In this document: positions 53,773 through 62,500 of the stretch, one piece after another | Layout of the letters: each line of letters starts with the position of its first letter | Position numbering within the stretch: position 1 is the first letter of the stretch | Source: JANELJ01 sp024511395 | GTDB taxonomy: Bacteria; Pseudomonadota; Gammaproteobacteria; GRL18 | Direction: 5' to 3' | Length of the DNA stretch: 64,000 nucleotides | Assembly: GCA_963681975.1 (NCBI GenBank) | Contig: OY820613.1 | Coordinates: 2,418,001-2,482,000, forward strand | Notes under the pieces: model-generated | Database searches by the model: none | The model's input: the letters and a program-made list of their open reading frames with translations, nothing else | What the model was told of the DNA's origin: nothing | Program-made: the position numbers and the translations under genes

Positions 53773-55270
53773 GTTCAACCTGAATAATACCGTTTTAAGC
53801 CTGACATCAAGCCAGGTTTAAAGCAGCTGATTGCCCCGGTTTGATAAAAGACCCCATCAAACCGGAAATAATTTTGAGCCACAAAAGCCGGAGCTTATTG
53901 AGGATCTTTCTTAAGTTATGTCCAGCGACTACCATAACCACATTAATGGCATCACCGACTGCACCTTTGAGGTAGCAGCGGTCTAAACGGCCATCATTTT
54001 TCATATGACCGATTTCAGGCTCAATCGCACTGCGCCGTTTTAATGCCTTTTTAATACTTCGGGTAACGCCTCGCTTCTGACCTGAGATAAAAACTTTAGT
54101 GTCTTTTACTTCATGTCCACGATAACCCCGGTCAACAAAGCAGTGTTCCGGTTGTACGGCTGTAAACTGTTTTATTTGTTCCAGTTGTGGCAGTAGAGTA
54201 TGTCCATCATAAGGATTGCCCGGACAACTTTGAGCACCAATAACAAAGCCTTCCTTGTTAGTTACCGCGATACTGGTTTTAACTCCAAATTCATAAGGCT
54301 TATGAGCTTTGCCTTTACTGATACACTCGACTTCCGGTGCATGTAAACTGTAAAGCTTGTTCTTACTGTGCTGCTCCTGCTCAATTAGTTTCTGAGCCTG
54401 TTTTAGAGCTACTTCAAACAGAGACTGAATATCAACAGAATAATTGGGCAGTTGTCGTTCAATATCCCGTTTAACACGACCTAAACGGGATTTCAGTTTA
54501 TTGTTCATTTTCTTCATGCGTTTAAACTGTTTTGCATGTGCATAACGACTGGCCATTAGTACATATTGCGGCCCAACCCGATTATAGTTCTGGCGCAGTT
54601 TAATACCGTGCTCTTTGGACAGTTTAACCAGGTTTTCTCTGGCTTTGTTCAGGAGCTTTGAATCGGTTGGAAAAGCGATGTTCTTTTCCTGTACGGTAGT
54701 ATCTACCGTGACTTTCTTTAAACTGCCGGGCTTTATGGTTTTACTCTTTAGTCCGGCTTTAATGGTTTCAATCAGTAATTTTTCACTGCCTGATTTACCC
54801 GGCCGGTTACGCCATTTGGTCATGGTCACAGGGTGTATGGGCATCTTATGCTGAAAGTATTCTTCACCACAAAAATATTGCCAGTACGGATTTTCTGTCC
54901 AGCCTTTTACTACCTGTTCATCTGATAAATCATGCAGGTGTTTCAGGTAATGCAATCCTGCAATCAAACGAGTGCGTATGGCAGGAGCACCTTTAGTGGA
55001 TACAAACAAAGCGCCCCATTCTTTATCAGGACTTTCCCAATCTATGGGTTTTGATAACTTAATCAACTCATGGTTTATGTCCAGCATGTTTTCAAGGCGC
55101 ATCCTGAACAGGTCTTCCTGAGGTATTTTTGGCTGTTTCTTTGGCTTCATTCTGGTCTGGAAATTTGCAAGGTAATAAGGCTTATTTTACCAAAAACCTG
55201 CAAATTTAACATCCATAATTCGCCAACATTTCTTTATAAATCAATGTGCTATGATTTATTCAGGTCGGAC
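53773..55270 (-). mobile_element. ISalpha copy 7 between folE and ycaO
   Basis: This is a full 1498-bp element with TAAATA on both sides (53767-53772 and 55271-55276). Ends and leader palindrome are intact. It lies in the promoter region of folE on one side and about 70 bp downstream of the ycaO stop on the other. Confidence 0.92.
53807..55150 (-). CDS. ISalpha copy 7 transposase
   Basis: The 447-residue frame is intact. A distinguishing change is P35 (KLSKPIDWE) beside the KPKKQPK start shared with copy 5. The catalytic residues are unchanged. Confidence 0.9.
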   Translation of the reverse strand: MKPKKQPKIPQEDLFRMRLENMLDINHELIKLSKPIDWESPDKEWGALFVSTKGAPAIRTRLIAGLHYLKHLHDLSDEQVVKGWTENPYWQYFCGEEYFQHKMPIHPVTMTKWRNRPGKSGSEKLLIETIKAGLKSKTIKPGSLKKVTVDTTVQEKNIAFPTDSKLLNKARENLVKLSKEHGIKLRQNYNRVGPQYVLMASRYAHAKQFKRMKKMNNKLKSRLGRVKRDIERQLPNYSVDIQSLFEVALKQAQKLIEQEQHSKNKLYSLHAPEVECISKGKAHKPYEFGVKTSIAVTNKEGFVIGAQSCPGNPYDGHTLLPQLEQIKQFTAVQPEHCFVDRGYRGHEVKDTKVFISGQKRGVTRSIKKALKRRSAIEPEIGHMKNDGRLDRCYLKGAVGDAINVVMVVAGHNLRKILNKLRLLWLKIISGLMGSFIKPGQSAALNLA

Positions 55271-55338
55271 TAAATAGGGCAGGAGCATACATTTAATAAT
55301 TCTCATTTAGACGCAAAGACCGTATCCATTTACCATAC

Positions 55339-57093
55339 TCAGAAGCTGTAAATACCGTCCTTTTTAGCCTGCTGCAATTTATGATAGGCTTCCAGCAGGC
55401 TGTGATGACGCTGCATGCCCTTTAATTCCAGGCCAGCATTCCACAGGCCGTCGTAGTTCTGTTCTCCGTCAACCAGGGCAATACAACGGTCAATCATGTC
55501 CTTTCCGTACAGGGCATTAAAACCGGGCAGATAGTCGCTTCTCTGGCGCTGTTCATCCAGTTCTATCTGTAACAAGGCAATCAGTGCCCGATAAAACTTG
55601 TCCCACTGCTCACTGAGCTGACCCAGTTCCAGACACCATTCACTCCAGTCCAGTGCCTGCTCATAGTCGCCAATATGCAGAGACAGCATGCCTTTTAGTT
55701 CACCAATACGCAAGCTTTCCCAGACACTGCCCGGATCGGGGGCGATACCAATCAGGCTGCAGACCTCGGAGTGATCACTGAATTCACTTTGTTCCAGACG
55801 TTCCAGCAGTGTTTCAGCCTGCTCCCGGCTGAGACTGTGCAGATTGAGGATCGACTCTCTAAAATCCACACCCTCATTATTATTCTGCCAGTGCAGTTCA
55901 TCTACCGGATAAATTTCTGATACCCCGGGCACAATAATACGGCAGCCGTGAACACCCAGGTGTTTATAGTCAGCAATATAAATCTGTTGCTGTTCTGCTT
56001 CCAGAAGATGGACCAGAAACTCAAATTCAGATTCAGTGGTACTGTCAAAATCCCAGTACACAAACTCATAATCACTTTCGTGTTTAAAAAAGTCATAGGA
56101 GATTAAACCGCTGGAATCAATAAAGTGTGTTTCCAGATTAACCGGATCGGATACCGCCTCATCATCAAAGCTGGGCGTCTGAAAACCGTCCAGAGATTCC
56201 AGACGGCGGCCCTGCAGCAGTTCGGTCATGGTGCGTTCAAGCGCAACTTCAAAGCTGGGATGAGCCCCAAAAGAAGCCAGGCAGCGGCCGGATTCGGGTT
56301 CCATCATAATAATAGAAATAACCGGATAGCGGCCGTCCAGAGAGGCATCTTTTACCTCGATAATAAAACCTTCCTGCTCCAGTGCCTGTTTGGCAGAAAG
56401 CACTTTGGGATACATTTCTATAATATGTTCCGGCACCTGCGGCAGGCTGATACGCTCGGCAATAATCCGGTTTTTTACATAACGTTCAAAGACTTCGGAA
56501 AGTGCCTGGGTGCGGGCTTCCATTTTAGTATTACCCGCCGACATGCCGTTACTGACATATAAATTACCGACAATATTGACCGGGAACCATGTGGGCTGCT
56601 GGTCACTATGGCGTACAAAGGGTATGGTACAGATGCCCCGATTACGATTGCCGGAATTGGTATCCACCAGCATAGCGGGGGTTAATTGCTGCTGTGGATC
56701 ATAGAAATCCCAGAGCGTTTTATCCAGCATTCCTTCAGGCATCGTTTCAGAATCGGTGATCGCAAACCATTTTTCATCGGGATAATGAACAAAATCAGCT
56801 TGAGCAATAGCCTGTCCCAGATAGAAATCCGCAAAAAAGTAATTGCAGTTCAGACGCTCAAAAAATTCCCCCAGAGCACTAGCCAGACAGGCATTACGGG
56901 TACTACCCTTGCCGTTGGTAAATAATAACGGGCAGTTCCGGTCACGGATATTAACGGAATATATGGCATTAACAGGGTTTAGCCAGAGAGCTTCTTCAAT
57001 ATCAAAACCCAGGGTTTTAAGCTGGGACTGCATGTATTCAATCGAAACCTCCAGGGCTTTGTCTTTACCTTTTATCCAAGTTTTTTTAGTCAT
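55339..57093 (-). CDS. ycaO: YcaO, ATP-dependent cyclodehydratase-like RimO accessory factor
   Basis: This 584-residue protein is equal in length and closely similar in pattern to E. coli YcaO. It has FTNGKGSTRNACLASALGEFFERL (ATP-binding glutamates), NLYVSNGMSAGNTKMEARTQALSEVFERYVK and LGVHGCRIIVPGVSEIYP, then a C-terminal tetratricopeptide-like domain from about residue 420. E. coli YcaO promotes beta-methylthiolation of ribosomal protein S12 together with RimO. There is no adjacent peptide precursor, dehydrogenase or TfuA partner, so a role in natural-product synthesis is unlikely. Confidence 0.93.
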   Translation of the reverse strand: MTKKTWIKGKDKALEVSIEYMQSQLKTLGFDIEEALWLNPVNAIYSVNIRDRNCPLLFTNGKGSTRNACLASALGEFFERLNCNYFFADFYLGQAIAQADFVHYPDEKWFAITDSETMPEGMLDKTLWDFYDPQQQLTPAMLVDTNSGNRNRGICTIPFVRHSDQQPTWFPVNIVGNLYVSNGMSAGNTKMEARTQALSEVFERYVKNRIIAERISLPQVPEHIIEMYPKVLSAKQALEQEGFIIEVKDASLDGRYPVISIIMMEPESGRCLASFGAHPSFEVALERTMTELLQGRRLESLDGFQTPSFDDEAVSDPVNLETHFIDSSGLISYDFFKHESDYEFVYWDFDSTTESEFEFLVHLLEAEQQQIYIADYKHLGVHGCRIIVPGVSEIYPVDELHWQNNNEGVDFRESILNLHSLSREQAETLLERLEQSEFSDHSEVCSLIGIAPDPGSVWESLRIGELKGMLSLHIGDYEQALDWSEWCLELGQLSEQWDKFYRALIALLQIELDEQRQRSDYLPGFNALYGKDMIDRCIALVDGEQNYDGLWNAGLELKGMQRHHSLLEAYHKLQQAKKDGIYSF

Positions 57094-57172
57094 TATTTTT
57101 CCGGTTAGGTCTATTCAAATTAAAATGAACATTTTATTGTAATTATTCAGTGTACCTGACCATGACTGTCTA

Positions 57173-57264
57173 CAGGTGCTGTATTTACGGGGACGCTCGA
57201 GTACATCCATGTATCGCTTTGTGAAAACATCTTTGTTTTTAAAACCCCGTAAATACAGCACCTG
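57173..57264. repeat. 92-bp inverted repeat between tpm and ycaO
   Basis: Perfect 20-bp arms (57173-57192 and 57245-57264, CAGGTGCTGTATTTACGGGG) enclose a 52-base core holding TACATCCATGTATCGC. It looks like a distant relative of the CCATGGATGG elements at 7418 and 51472: long outer arms with an off-centre CATCCATG core. The strands transcribed through it are tpm mRNA downstream and ycaO mRNA upstream. Confidence 0.7.
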
Positions 57265-57311
57265 CAGCCAGTCACTCTACGGAGATCCTGATTGTACTAA
57301 ATCGTTACAGT

Positions 57312-57995
57312 TTATTTGCTATGAAGCAGAAAAACGCGCTCATTAAAATAGGACATATTCTGTGAACGCGGGCTGCGCTGTCGGGGTTCTATTGGGGATA
57401 CTTCCAGCAGTTCAATCGAAAAATAAGGTTCATACAGGCTGAAAACTTCGTCCTGAGTAACTGAAAACGGCGGACCCTGTTTTTCTTCTTCGTTATAATC
57501 AAGGGTTAATAATAGCATAGAAATTTTTTTCGGCAGGATTTCCAGCATCTTCTGCACATAGTTTTTACGCATTTCAGCAGGCAGAGCCACTAGGGCGGAA
57601 CGATCATAAACTTCTTTAATATCAAATAGTTGCTCTTTCTTTAGAGCAAAAAAATTGCCGCAGATAATATCAACATCCTCACTGTGCCATAAGGTCATTG
57701 GTGTTTGACCGGTTGCAGAATTTTCATCAGAAATTACAGTTTTACTTGCATTTAACTGTTGTTCTGTATAAAAATCTTGCACCGCCAGTGTGCTGAGTTC
57801 ATTTCCAAGAACTTTCAGCCCCTGTTGTGGAAAATAACACAGGTCCATACTTTTACCGCACAAAGGCACAAAAACCCGGCTGTTTTTCGGAACCTTAAGT
57901 TTTGGCCAATACTTTGATAAGTATGGATTTATTGTATCCAGATGAAAGCCGATACGCTGTTCCTGCCAGCGCTGATGCCAATATGATGAGTACAT
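57312..57995 (-). CDS. tpm: Thiopurine S-methyltransferase
   Basis: This 227-residue protein has the TPMT pattern: YWHQRWQEQRIGFHLDTINPYL at the N-terminus, SAM-binding RVFVPLCGKSMDLCYFPQQG, VLGNELSTLAVQDFY, and DRSALVALPAEMRKNYV. Bacterial enzymes methylate thiopurines and also selenium or tellurium compounds. It is cytosolic, single-gene, with an inverted repeat after the stop and a MITE-like element before the start. Confidence 0.93.
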   Translation of the reverse strand: MYSSYWHQRWQEQRIGFHLDTINPYLSKYWPKLKVPKNSRVFVPLCGKSMDLCYFPQQGLKVLGNELSTLAVQDFYTEQQLNASKTVISDENSATGQTPMTLWHSEDVDIICGNFFALKKEQLFDIKEVYDRSALVALPAEMRKNYVQKMLEILPKKISMLLLTLDYNEEEKQGPPFSVTQDEVFSLYEPYFSIELLEVSPIEPRQRSPRSQNMSYFNERVFLLHSK

Positions 57996-58030
57996 ATAAA
58001 ACCTGTTTTAAAAACCTGAATCTGGAATTT

Positions 58031-58176
58031 ATTGTAACTACTCAGCGTGTTTAGATTTTGCGCCAGTTCAAGGCATTTTCGCACGGAAAATGTGAGCGTA
58101 TATTCATACGTGACCATTTGAGTACGAAAATAACACCGAAATGGTGCAAAAGATGAATACGCTGAGTAATTACAAT
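58031..58176. repeat. 146-bp MITE-like inverted-repeat element upstream of topA
   Basis: Terminal arms of about 38 bp (ATTGTAACTACTCAGCGTG... and ...ACGCTGAGTAATTACAAT) agree in about 31 positions. The interior is also self-complementary: GAAAATGTGAGCGTATATTC followed by ATACGTGACCATTTGAG. It has no coding capacity. The 224 bp from here to topA hold TTGACA at 58205-58210 but no good -10 at the right distance. Confidence 0.7.
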
Positions 58177-58400
58177 TTATTTACGACTTATTGAGGTAAT
58201 TTCCTTGACAAAAGAATGTTTTAACCTTTATTCCTATATAAGGAATCAGGTGCAATCATAAATTGAATGTAATAAAAGATAAAGAAAACATAGGTACTTG
58301 TCCAAAATTATAAACCGTATTATGTACAAAAACTGATAATACGCAGAACTAAAAAGCATTAAAACAACTAGAATAACAGAGAGTTAAAAAATAAAACACT

Positions 58401-61148
58401 ATGGGTAAATCACTGGTTATTGTCGAATCGCCTGCCAAGGCCAAAACCATTAATAAATATCTGGGTAAAGATTTTGTAGTCAAATCCAGTGTCGGTCATA
58501 TTCGTGACCTGCCCACCAGCGGCAGTGGCAAAAAAGCGCCCATGGATCCCAAAGAACGGGCCCGGCTGGCAGCAGAAGCACGTAAGCTGCCCCCTGAAGA
58601 ACGGGAAAAACGTAAAAAAGAAAGAGCCCGCTCTGCGCTCATTGAACGCATGGGTATTGACCCTGAAAATGGCTGGAATCCCCGTTATGAAACCATGCCG
58701 GGAAAAGAAAAAGTCATTAATGAATTAAAAAAACTGGCCCGCAATTCAGACAATATCTATCTCGCAACCGATTTAGACCGCGAGGGAGAAGCCATTGCCT
58801 GGCATTTAAAGGAAACTCTGGGTGAGGCCCTGCATGATGGCAAGGTAGCCCCCTTTAAACGGGTGGTCTTTAATGAAATTACTGAAAAAGCCATCCAGGA
58901 AGCCTTTGCCGAACCCGGTGAGCTGAATATGGATCACGTCAATGCCCAGCAGACCCGGCGTTTTCTGGATCGGGTAGTGGGCTATATGGTTTCCCCCCTG
59001 TTATGGAAAAAAGTCGCCCGCGGCTTATCCGCCGGACGGGTACAGTCGGTTGCGGTAAAACTGGTGGTAGAGCGGGAGCGGGAAATTCATGCCTTTATCC
59101 CGGAAGAATTCTGGGAAGTGTATGCCGATCTGGAAACGGAAAAAGGCACCGGCAACCAGGATGCCTTACAGGCCCAGGTTGTTAAATACAGAGAAGAAGA
59201 ATTTCGTCCAACGAATAAGGCTGATACAGACAAAGCCCTAGCGGAACTGGAACAGTCCGATTACATTCTGAGCAAACGGGAAACCCGCCCCAACAGCAGT
59301 CACCCCAGAGCCCCGTTTATTACCTCTACTTTGCAACAGGCAGCCAGTACCAAACTGGGGTTTGGTGTCAAGAAAACCATGATGCTGGCCCAGCGCTTAT
59401 ACGAAGCCGGTTATATTACTTATATGCGTACCGATTCGACCAATCTGAGTGCGGAAGCGGTCGCCAGCGGGCGGGATTATATTAAGCAGCACTATGGTGA
59501 CAAATATCTGCCCAAAGCCCCCAATGTTTATACCAGCAAAGGCGGAGCACAGGAAGCTCACGAAGCCATACGCCCATCGGATGTCCATGTTAAAGCAACG
59601 GATATCTCCGGTGTGGATCGGGATGCTCAGCGCCTGTATGAGCTGATCTGGCGTCAGTTCCTAGCCTGCCAGATGACTCCGGCTAAATATGAGAACACCA
59701 CACTGACCATCAGTTCCGGTGATTATCAGCTTAAAATCAAGGGCCGGACAGTTCTATTTGACGGCTGGACCCGAGTGATGAAAGCCTTGGGTAAAGTTTC
59801 TGAAGATGTGATCCTGCCGCCGGTTAAGGAAGGTGACAAGTTTAAACTACAGGCCCTGCAGCCGTCCCAGCATTTTACAAAACCGCCACCGCGCTATTCA
59901 GAAGCCAGTCTGGTCAGGGAACTGGAAAAACGCGGCATCGGCCGGCCTTCCACTTATGCCAGTATTATTTCCACCATCCAGGATCGAGGTTATGTCACTG
60001 CCCATAACAAGCGTTTTTATGCCGAAAAAATCGGCGCCATTGTAACTGAACGGCTTTGTGAAAGTTTTAATCACTTAATGAGTTATAACTTTACCTCTGA
60101 AATGGAGGAAAAGCTGGATCAGATCGCCATGGGTGATAAATACTGGCAGGATGTACTGGATGCCTTTTATCAGGACTTTAAAGCTCAGGTTGAACAGGCA
60201 GACAGTGAAGAAGGCGGTATGCGGACCAATGATCCCACCCCAACCGATATCCCCTGCCCTAAGTGCGGTCACCCCATGATGATCCGTACCGGTTCTACCG
60301 GAGTGTTTTTAGGCTGTTCAGGCTATAGTCTGCCGCCTAAAGAGCGCTGCAAGGGCACCTTAAATCTAACGCCCGGTGATGAAGCTGTGGATGTGGATCA
60401 GGATGAGGAAGGTGAAGCCAAGGCGCTGATTGAACGTAAGCGTTGTCCAAAATGCGGCACGGCTATGGACAGTTATCTGATTGATGAGCAGCGTAAACTG
60501 CATATCTGCGGTGATAATCCCGATTGTGACGGTTTTATTGTTGAGCAGGGCCAGTATCGTATCAAGGGTTATGACGGCCCGGTCATTGAATGTGACAAGT
60601 GCGGTAGTGATATGCAGCTCAAATCCGGCCGTTTCGGCAAGTATTTCGGCTGTACTAATGAAGAATGCAAGAACACCCGTAAGCTGTTAAGAAACAGAGA
60701 GCCTGCGCCGCCAAAAGCCGATCCAGTGCATATGCCGGAAATTCCCTGTGAAAAATCCAAGAGTTATTTTGTACTGCGTGACGGAGCCGCTGGTATTTTT
60801 ATGGCTTCTTCGGCTTTCCCCCGTTTCAGAGAGACCCGTGCGCCGTTTATTCATGAATTGCTGGCGCATAAGGATGAGCTGGATCCCAAGTTCAAGTACC
60901 TGTGTGAAGCCCCCAAGGAGGATAATAAGGGTAATCCGGTGATGGTTCGCTTCAGCCGTAAGAACAAGGAACAGTATATTATGTCCGAGGACAAAAACGG
61001 CAAGGCTACTGGCTGGACAGGGCATTATCAGGATGGCAAGTGGGAAATTGAACTGCCTAAGCCTAAAAAGAAGGCGGCCAAAAAGAAGACAGTTAAGAAG
61101 AAAACGGTGAAGAAAAAGACGGTTAAAAAAGCTGTTAAGAAAACTTAA
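58401..61148 (+). CDS. topA: DNA topoisomerase I
   Basis: This 915-residue type IA topoisomerase starts MGKSLVIVESPAKAKTINKYLG with the TOPRIM domain (ATDLDREGEAIAWHL). The catalytic tyrosine is in GYITYMRTDSTNLS (about residue 338). The C-terminal part has zinc ribbons (CPKCGHPM...C, CPKCGTAM...C, CDKCGSDM...C) and ends in a lysine-rich tail with three near-repeats of KKKTV. It relaxes negative supercoils behind RNA polymerase. The long basic tail exceeds that of E. coli TopA (865 residues). It is followed at 61205 by ISalpha. Confidence 0.96.
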   Translation: MGKSLVIVESPAKAKTINKYLGKDFVVKSSVGHIRDLPTSGSGKKAPMDPKERARLAAEARKLPPEEREKRKKERARSALIERMGIDPENGWNPRYETMPGKEKVINELKKLARNSDNIYLATDLDREGEAIAWHLKETLGEALHDGKVAPFKRVVFNEITEKAIQEAFAEPGELNMDHVNAQQTRRFLDRVVGYMVSPLLWKKVARGLSAGRVQSVAVKLVVEREREIHAFIPEEFWEVYADLETEKGTGNQDALQAQVVKYREEEFRPTNKADTDKALAELEQSDYILSKRETRPNSSHPRAPFITSTLQQAASTKLGFGVKKTMMLAQRLYEAGYITYMRTDSTNLSAEAVASGRDYIKQHYGDKYLPKAPNVYTSKGGAQEAHEAIRPSDVHVKATDISGVDRDAQRLYELIWRQFLACQMTPAKYENTTLTISSGDYQLKIKGRTVLFDGWTRVMKALGKVSEDVILPPVKEGDKFKLQALQPSQHFTKPPPRYSEASLVRELEKRGIGRPSTYASIISTIQDRGYVTAHNKRFYAEKIGAIVTERLCESFNHLMSYNFTSEMEEKLDQIAMGDKYWQDVLDAFYQDFKAQVEQADSEEGGMRTNDPTPTDIPCPKCGHPMMIRTGSTGVFLGCSGYSLPPKERCKGTLNLTPGDEAVDVDQDEEGEAKALIERKRCPKCGTAMDSYLIDEQRKLHICGDNPDCDGFIVEQGQYRIKGYDGPVIECDKCGSDMQLKSGRFGKYFGCTNEECKNTRKLLRNREPAPPKADPVHMPEIPCEKSKSYFVLRDGAAGIFMASSAFPRFRETRAPFIHELLAHKDELDPKFKYLCEAPKEDNKGNPVMVRFSRKNKEQYIMSEDKNGKATGWTGHYQDGKWEIELPKPKKKAAKKKTVKKKTVKKKTVKKAVKKT

Positions 61149-61204
61149 AAGGATTGATAGATCAGATATATGAACAAAGCCCAGCCTCCGGCACTCCTTA
61201 TATA

Positions 61205-62468
61205 GTCCGACCTGAATAAATCATAGTACATTGATTTATAAGGAAATATTGGCGAATTATGGGTGTTAAATTTGCAGATTTTTGGTAAAATAAGCCTTAT
61301 TACCTTGCAAATTTCCAGACCAAAATGAAGCCAGAGAAACAGCCAAAAATACCTCAGGAAGACCTGTTCAGGATGCGCCTTGAAAACATGCTGGACATAA
61401 ACCATGAGTTTACGACCATGACCAAATGGCGTAACCGGCTGGGTAAGTCAGGCAGTGAAAAATTACTGATTGAAACCATTAAAGCCGGACTAAAGAGTAA
61501 AACCATAAAGCCTGGCAGTTTAAAGAAAGTCACGGTAGATACTACCGTACAGGAAAAGAACATCGCTTTTCCAACCGATTCAAAGCTCCTGAACAAAGCC
61601 AGAGAAAACCTGGTTAAACTGTCCAAAGAGCACGGTATTAAACTGCGCCAGAACTATAATCGGGTTGGGCCGCAATATGTACTAATGGCCAGTCGTTATG
61701 CTCATGCAAAACAATTTAAACGCATGAAGAAAATGAACAATAAACTGAAATCCCGTTTAGGTCGTGTTAAACGGGATATTGAACGACAACTGCCAAACTA
61801 TTCTGTTGATATTCAGTCTCTGTTTGAAGTAGCTCTAAAACAGGCTCAGAAACTGATTGAGCAGGAGCAGCACAGTAAGAACAAGCTTTACAGTTTACAT
61901 GCACCGGAAGTCGAGTGTATCAGTAAAGGCAAAGCTCATAAGCCTTATGACTTTGGTGTTAAAGCCAGTATCGCGGTAACCAACAAGGAAGGCTTTGTTA
62001 TTGGTGCTCAAAGTTGTCCGGGCAATCCTTATGATGGACACACTCTACTGCCACAACTGGAACAGATAAAACAGTTTACAGCCGTACAACCGGAACAGTG
62101 CTTTGTTGACCGGGGTTATCGTGGACATGAAGTAAAAGACACTAAAGTTTTTATCTCAGGTCAGAAGCGAGGCGTTACCCGAAGTATTAAAAAGGCATTA
62201 AAACGGCGCAGTGCGATTGAGCCTGAAATCGGTCATATGAAAAACGATGGCCGTTTAGATCGCTGCTACCTCAAAGGTGCAGTCGGTGATGCCATTAATG
62301 TGGTTATGGTAGCCGCTGGACATAACTTAAGAAAGATCCTCAATAAGCTCCGGCTTTTGTGGCTCAAAATTATTTCCGGTTTGATGGGGTATTTTATCAA
62401 ACCAGAACAATCAGCCGCTTTAAACCTGGCTTGATGTCAGGCTTAAAACGGTATTATTCAGGTTGAAC
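61205..62468 (+). mobile_element. ISalpha copy 8, internally deleted by 234 bp
   Basis: This copy is 1264 bp with both ends intact and TATATA on both sides (61199-61204 and 62469-62474). The missing 234 bp lies near the 5' end of the transposase. It lies between topA and ispG. Confidence 0.92.
61325..62434 (+). CDS. ISalpha copy 8 transposase, 78 residues deleted in frame
   Basis: The frame encodes 369 residues: the N-terminal LENMLDINHEF joins directly to TTMTKWRNRLGK, losing residues about 30-107 of the N-terminal domain. The DDE core is complete. The protein might be non-functional, or might act as a competitor of full transposases if it still binds DNA or multimerises; that is speculation. 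Confidence 0.85.
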   Translation: MKPEKQPKIPQEDLFRMRLENMLDINHEFTTMTKWRNRLGKSGSEKLLIETIKAGLKSKTIKPGSLKKVTVDTTVQEKNIAFPTDSKLLNKARENLVKLSKEHGIKLRQNYNRVGPQYVLMASRYAHAKQFKRMKKMNNKLKSRLGRVKRDIERQLPNYSVDIQSLFEVALKQAQKLIEQEQHSKNKLYSLHAPEVECISKGKAHKPYDFGVKASIAVTNKEGFVIGAQSCPGNPYDGHTLLPQLEQIKQFTAVQPEQCFVDRGYRGHEVKDTKVFISGQKRGVTRSIKKALKRRSAIEPEIGHMKNDGRLDRCYLKGAVGDAINVVMVAAGHNLRKILNKLRLLWLKIISGLMGYFIKPEQSAALNLA

Positions 62469-62500
62469 TATATAGTTTAAGTTTTGATCTTTATTAAATA

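Noticed and set aside
55339..57093. YcaO as part of an azol(in)e-modified peptide cluster
   Set aside because: Full-length E. coli-type architecture with a tetratricopeptide-like C-terminus, and no dehydrogenase, leader peptide or transporter nearby.
58205..58240. Sigma-70 promoter for topA built on TTGACA at 58205
   Set aside because: No acceptable -10 hexamer lies 16-18 bp downstream; the nearest TATATA is 24 bp away.
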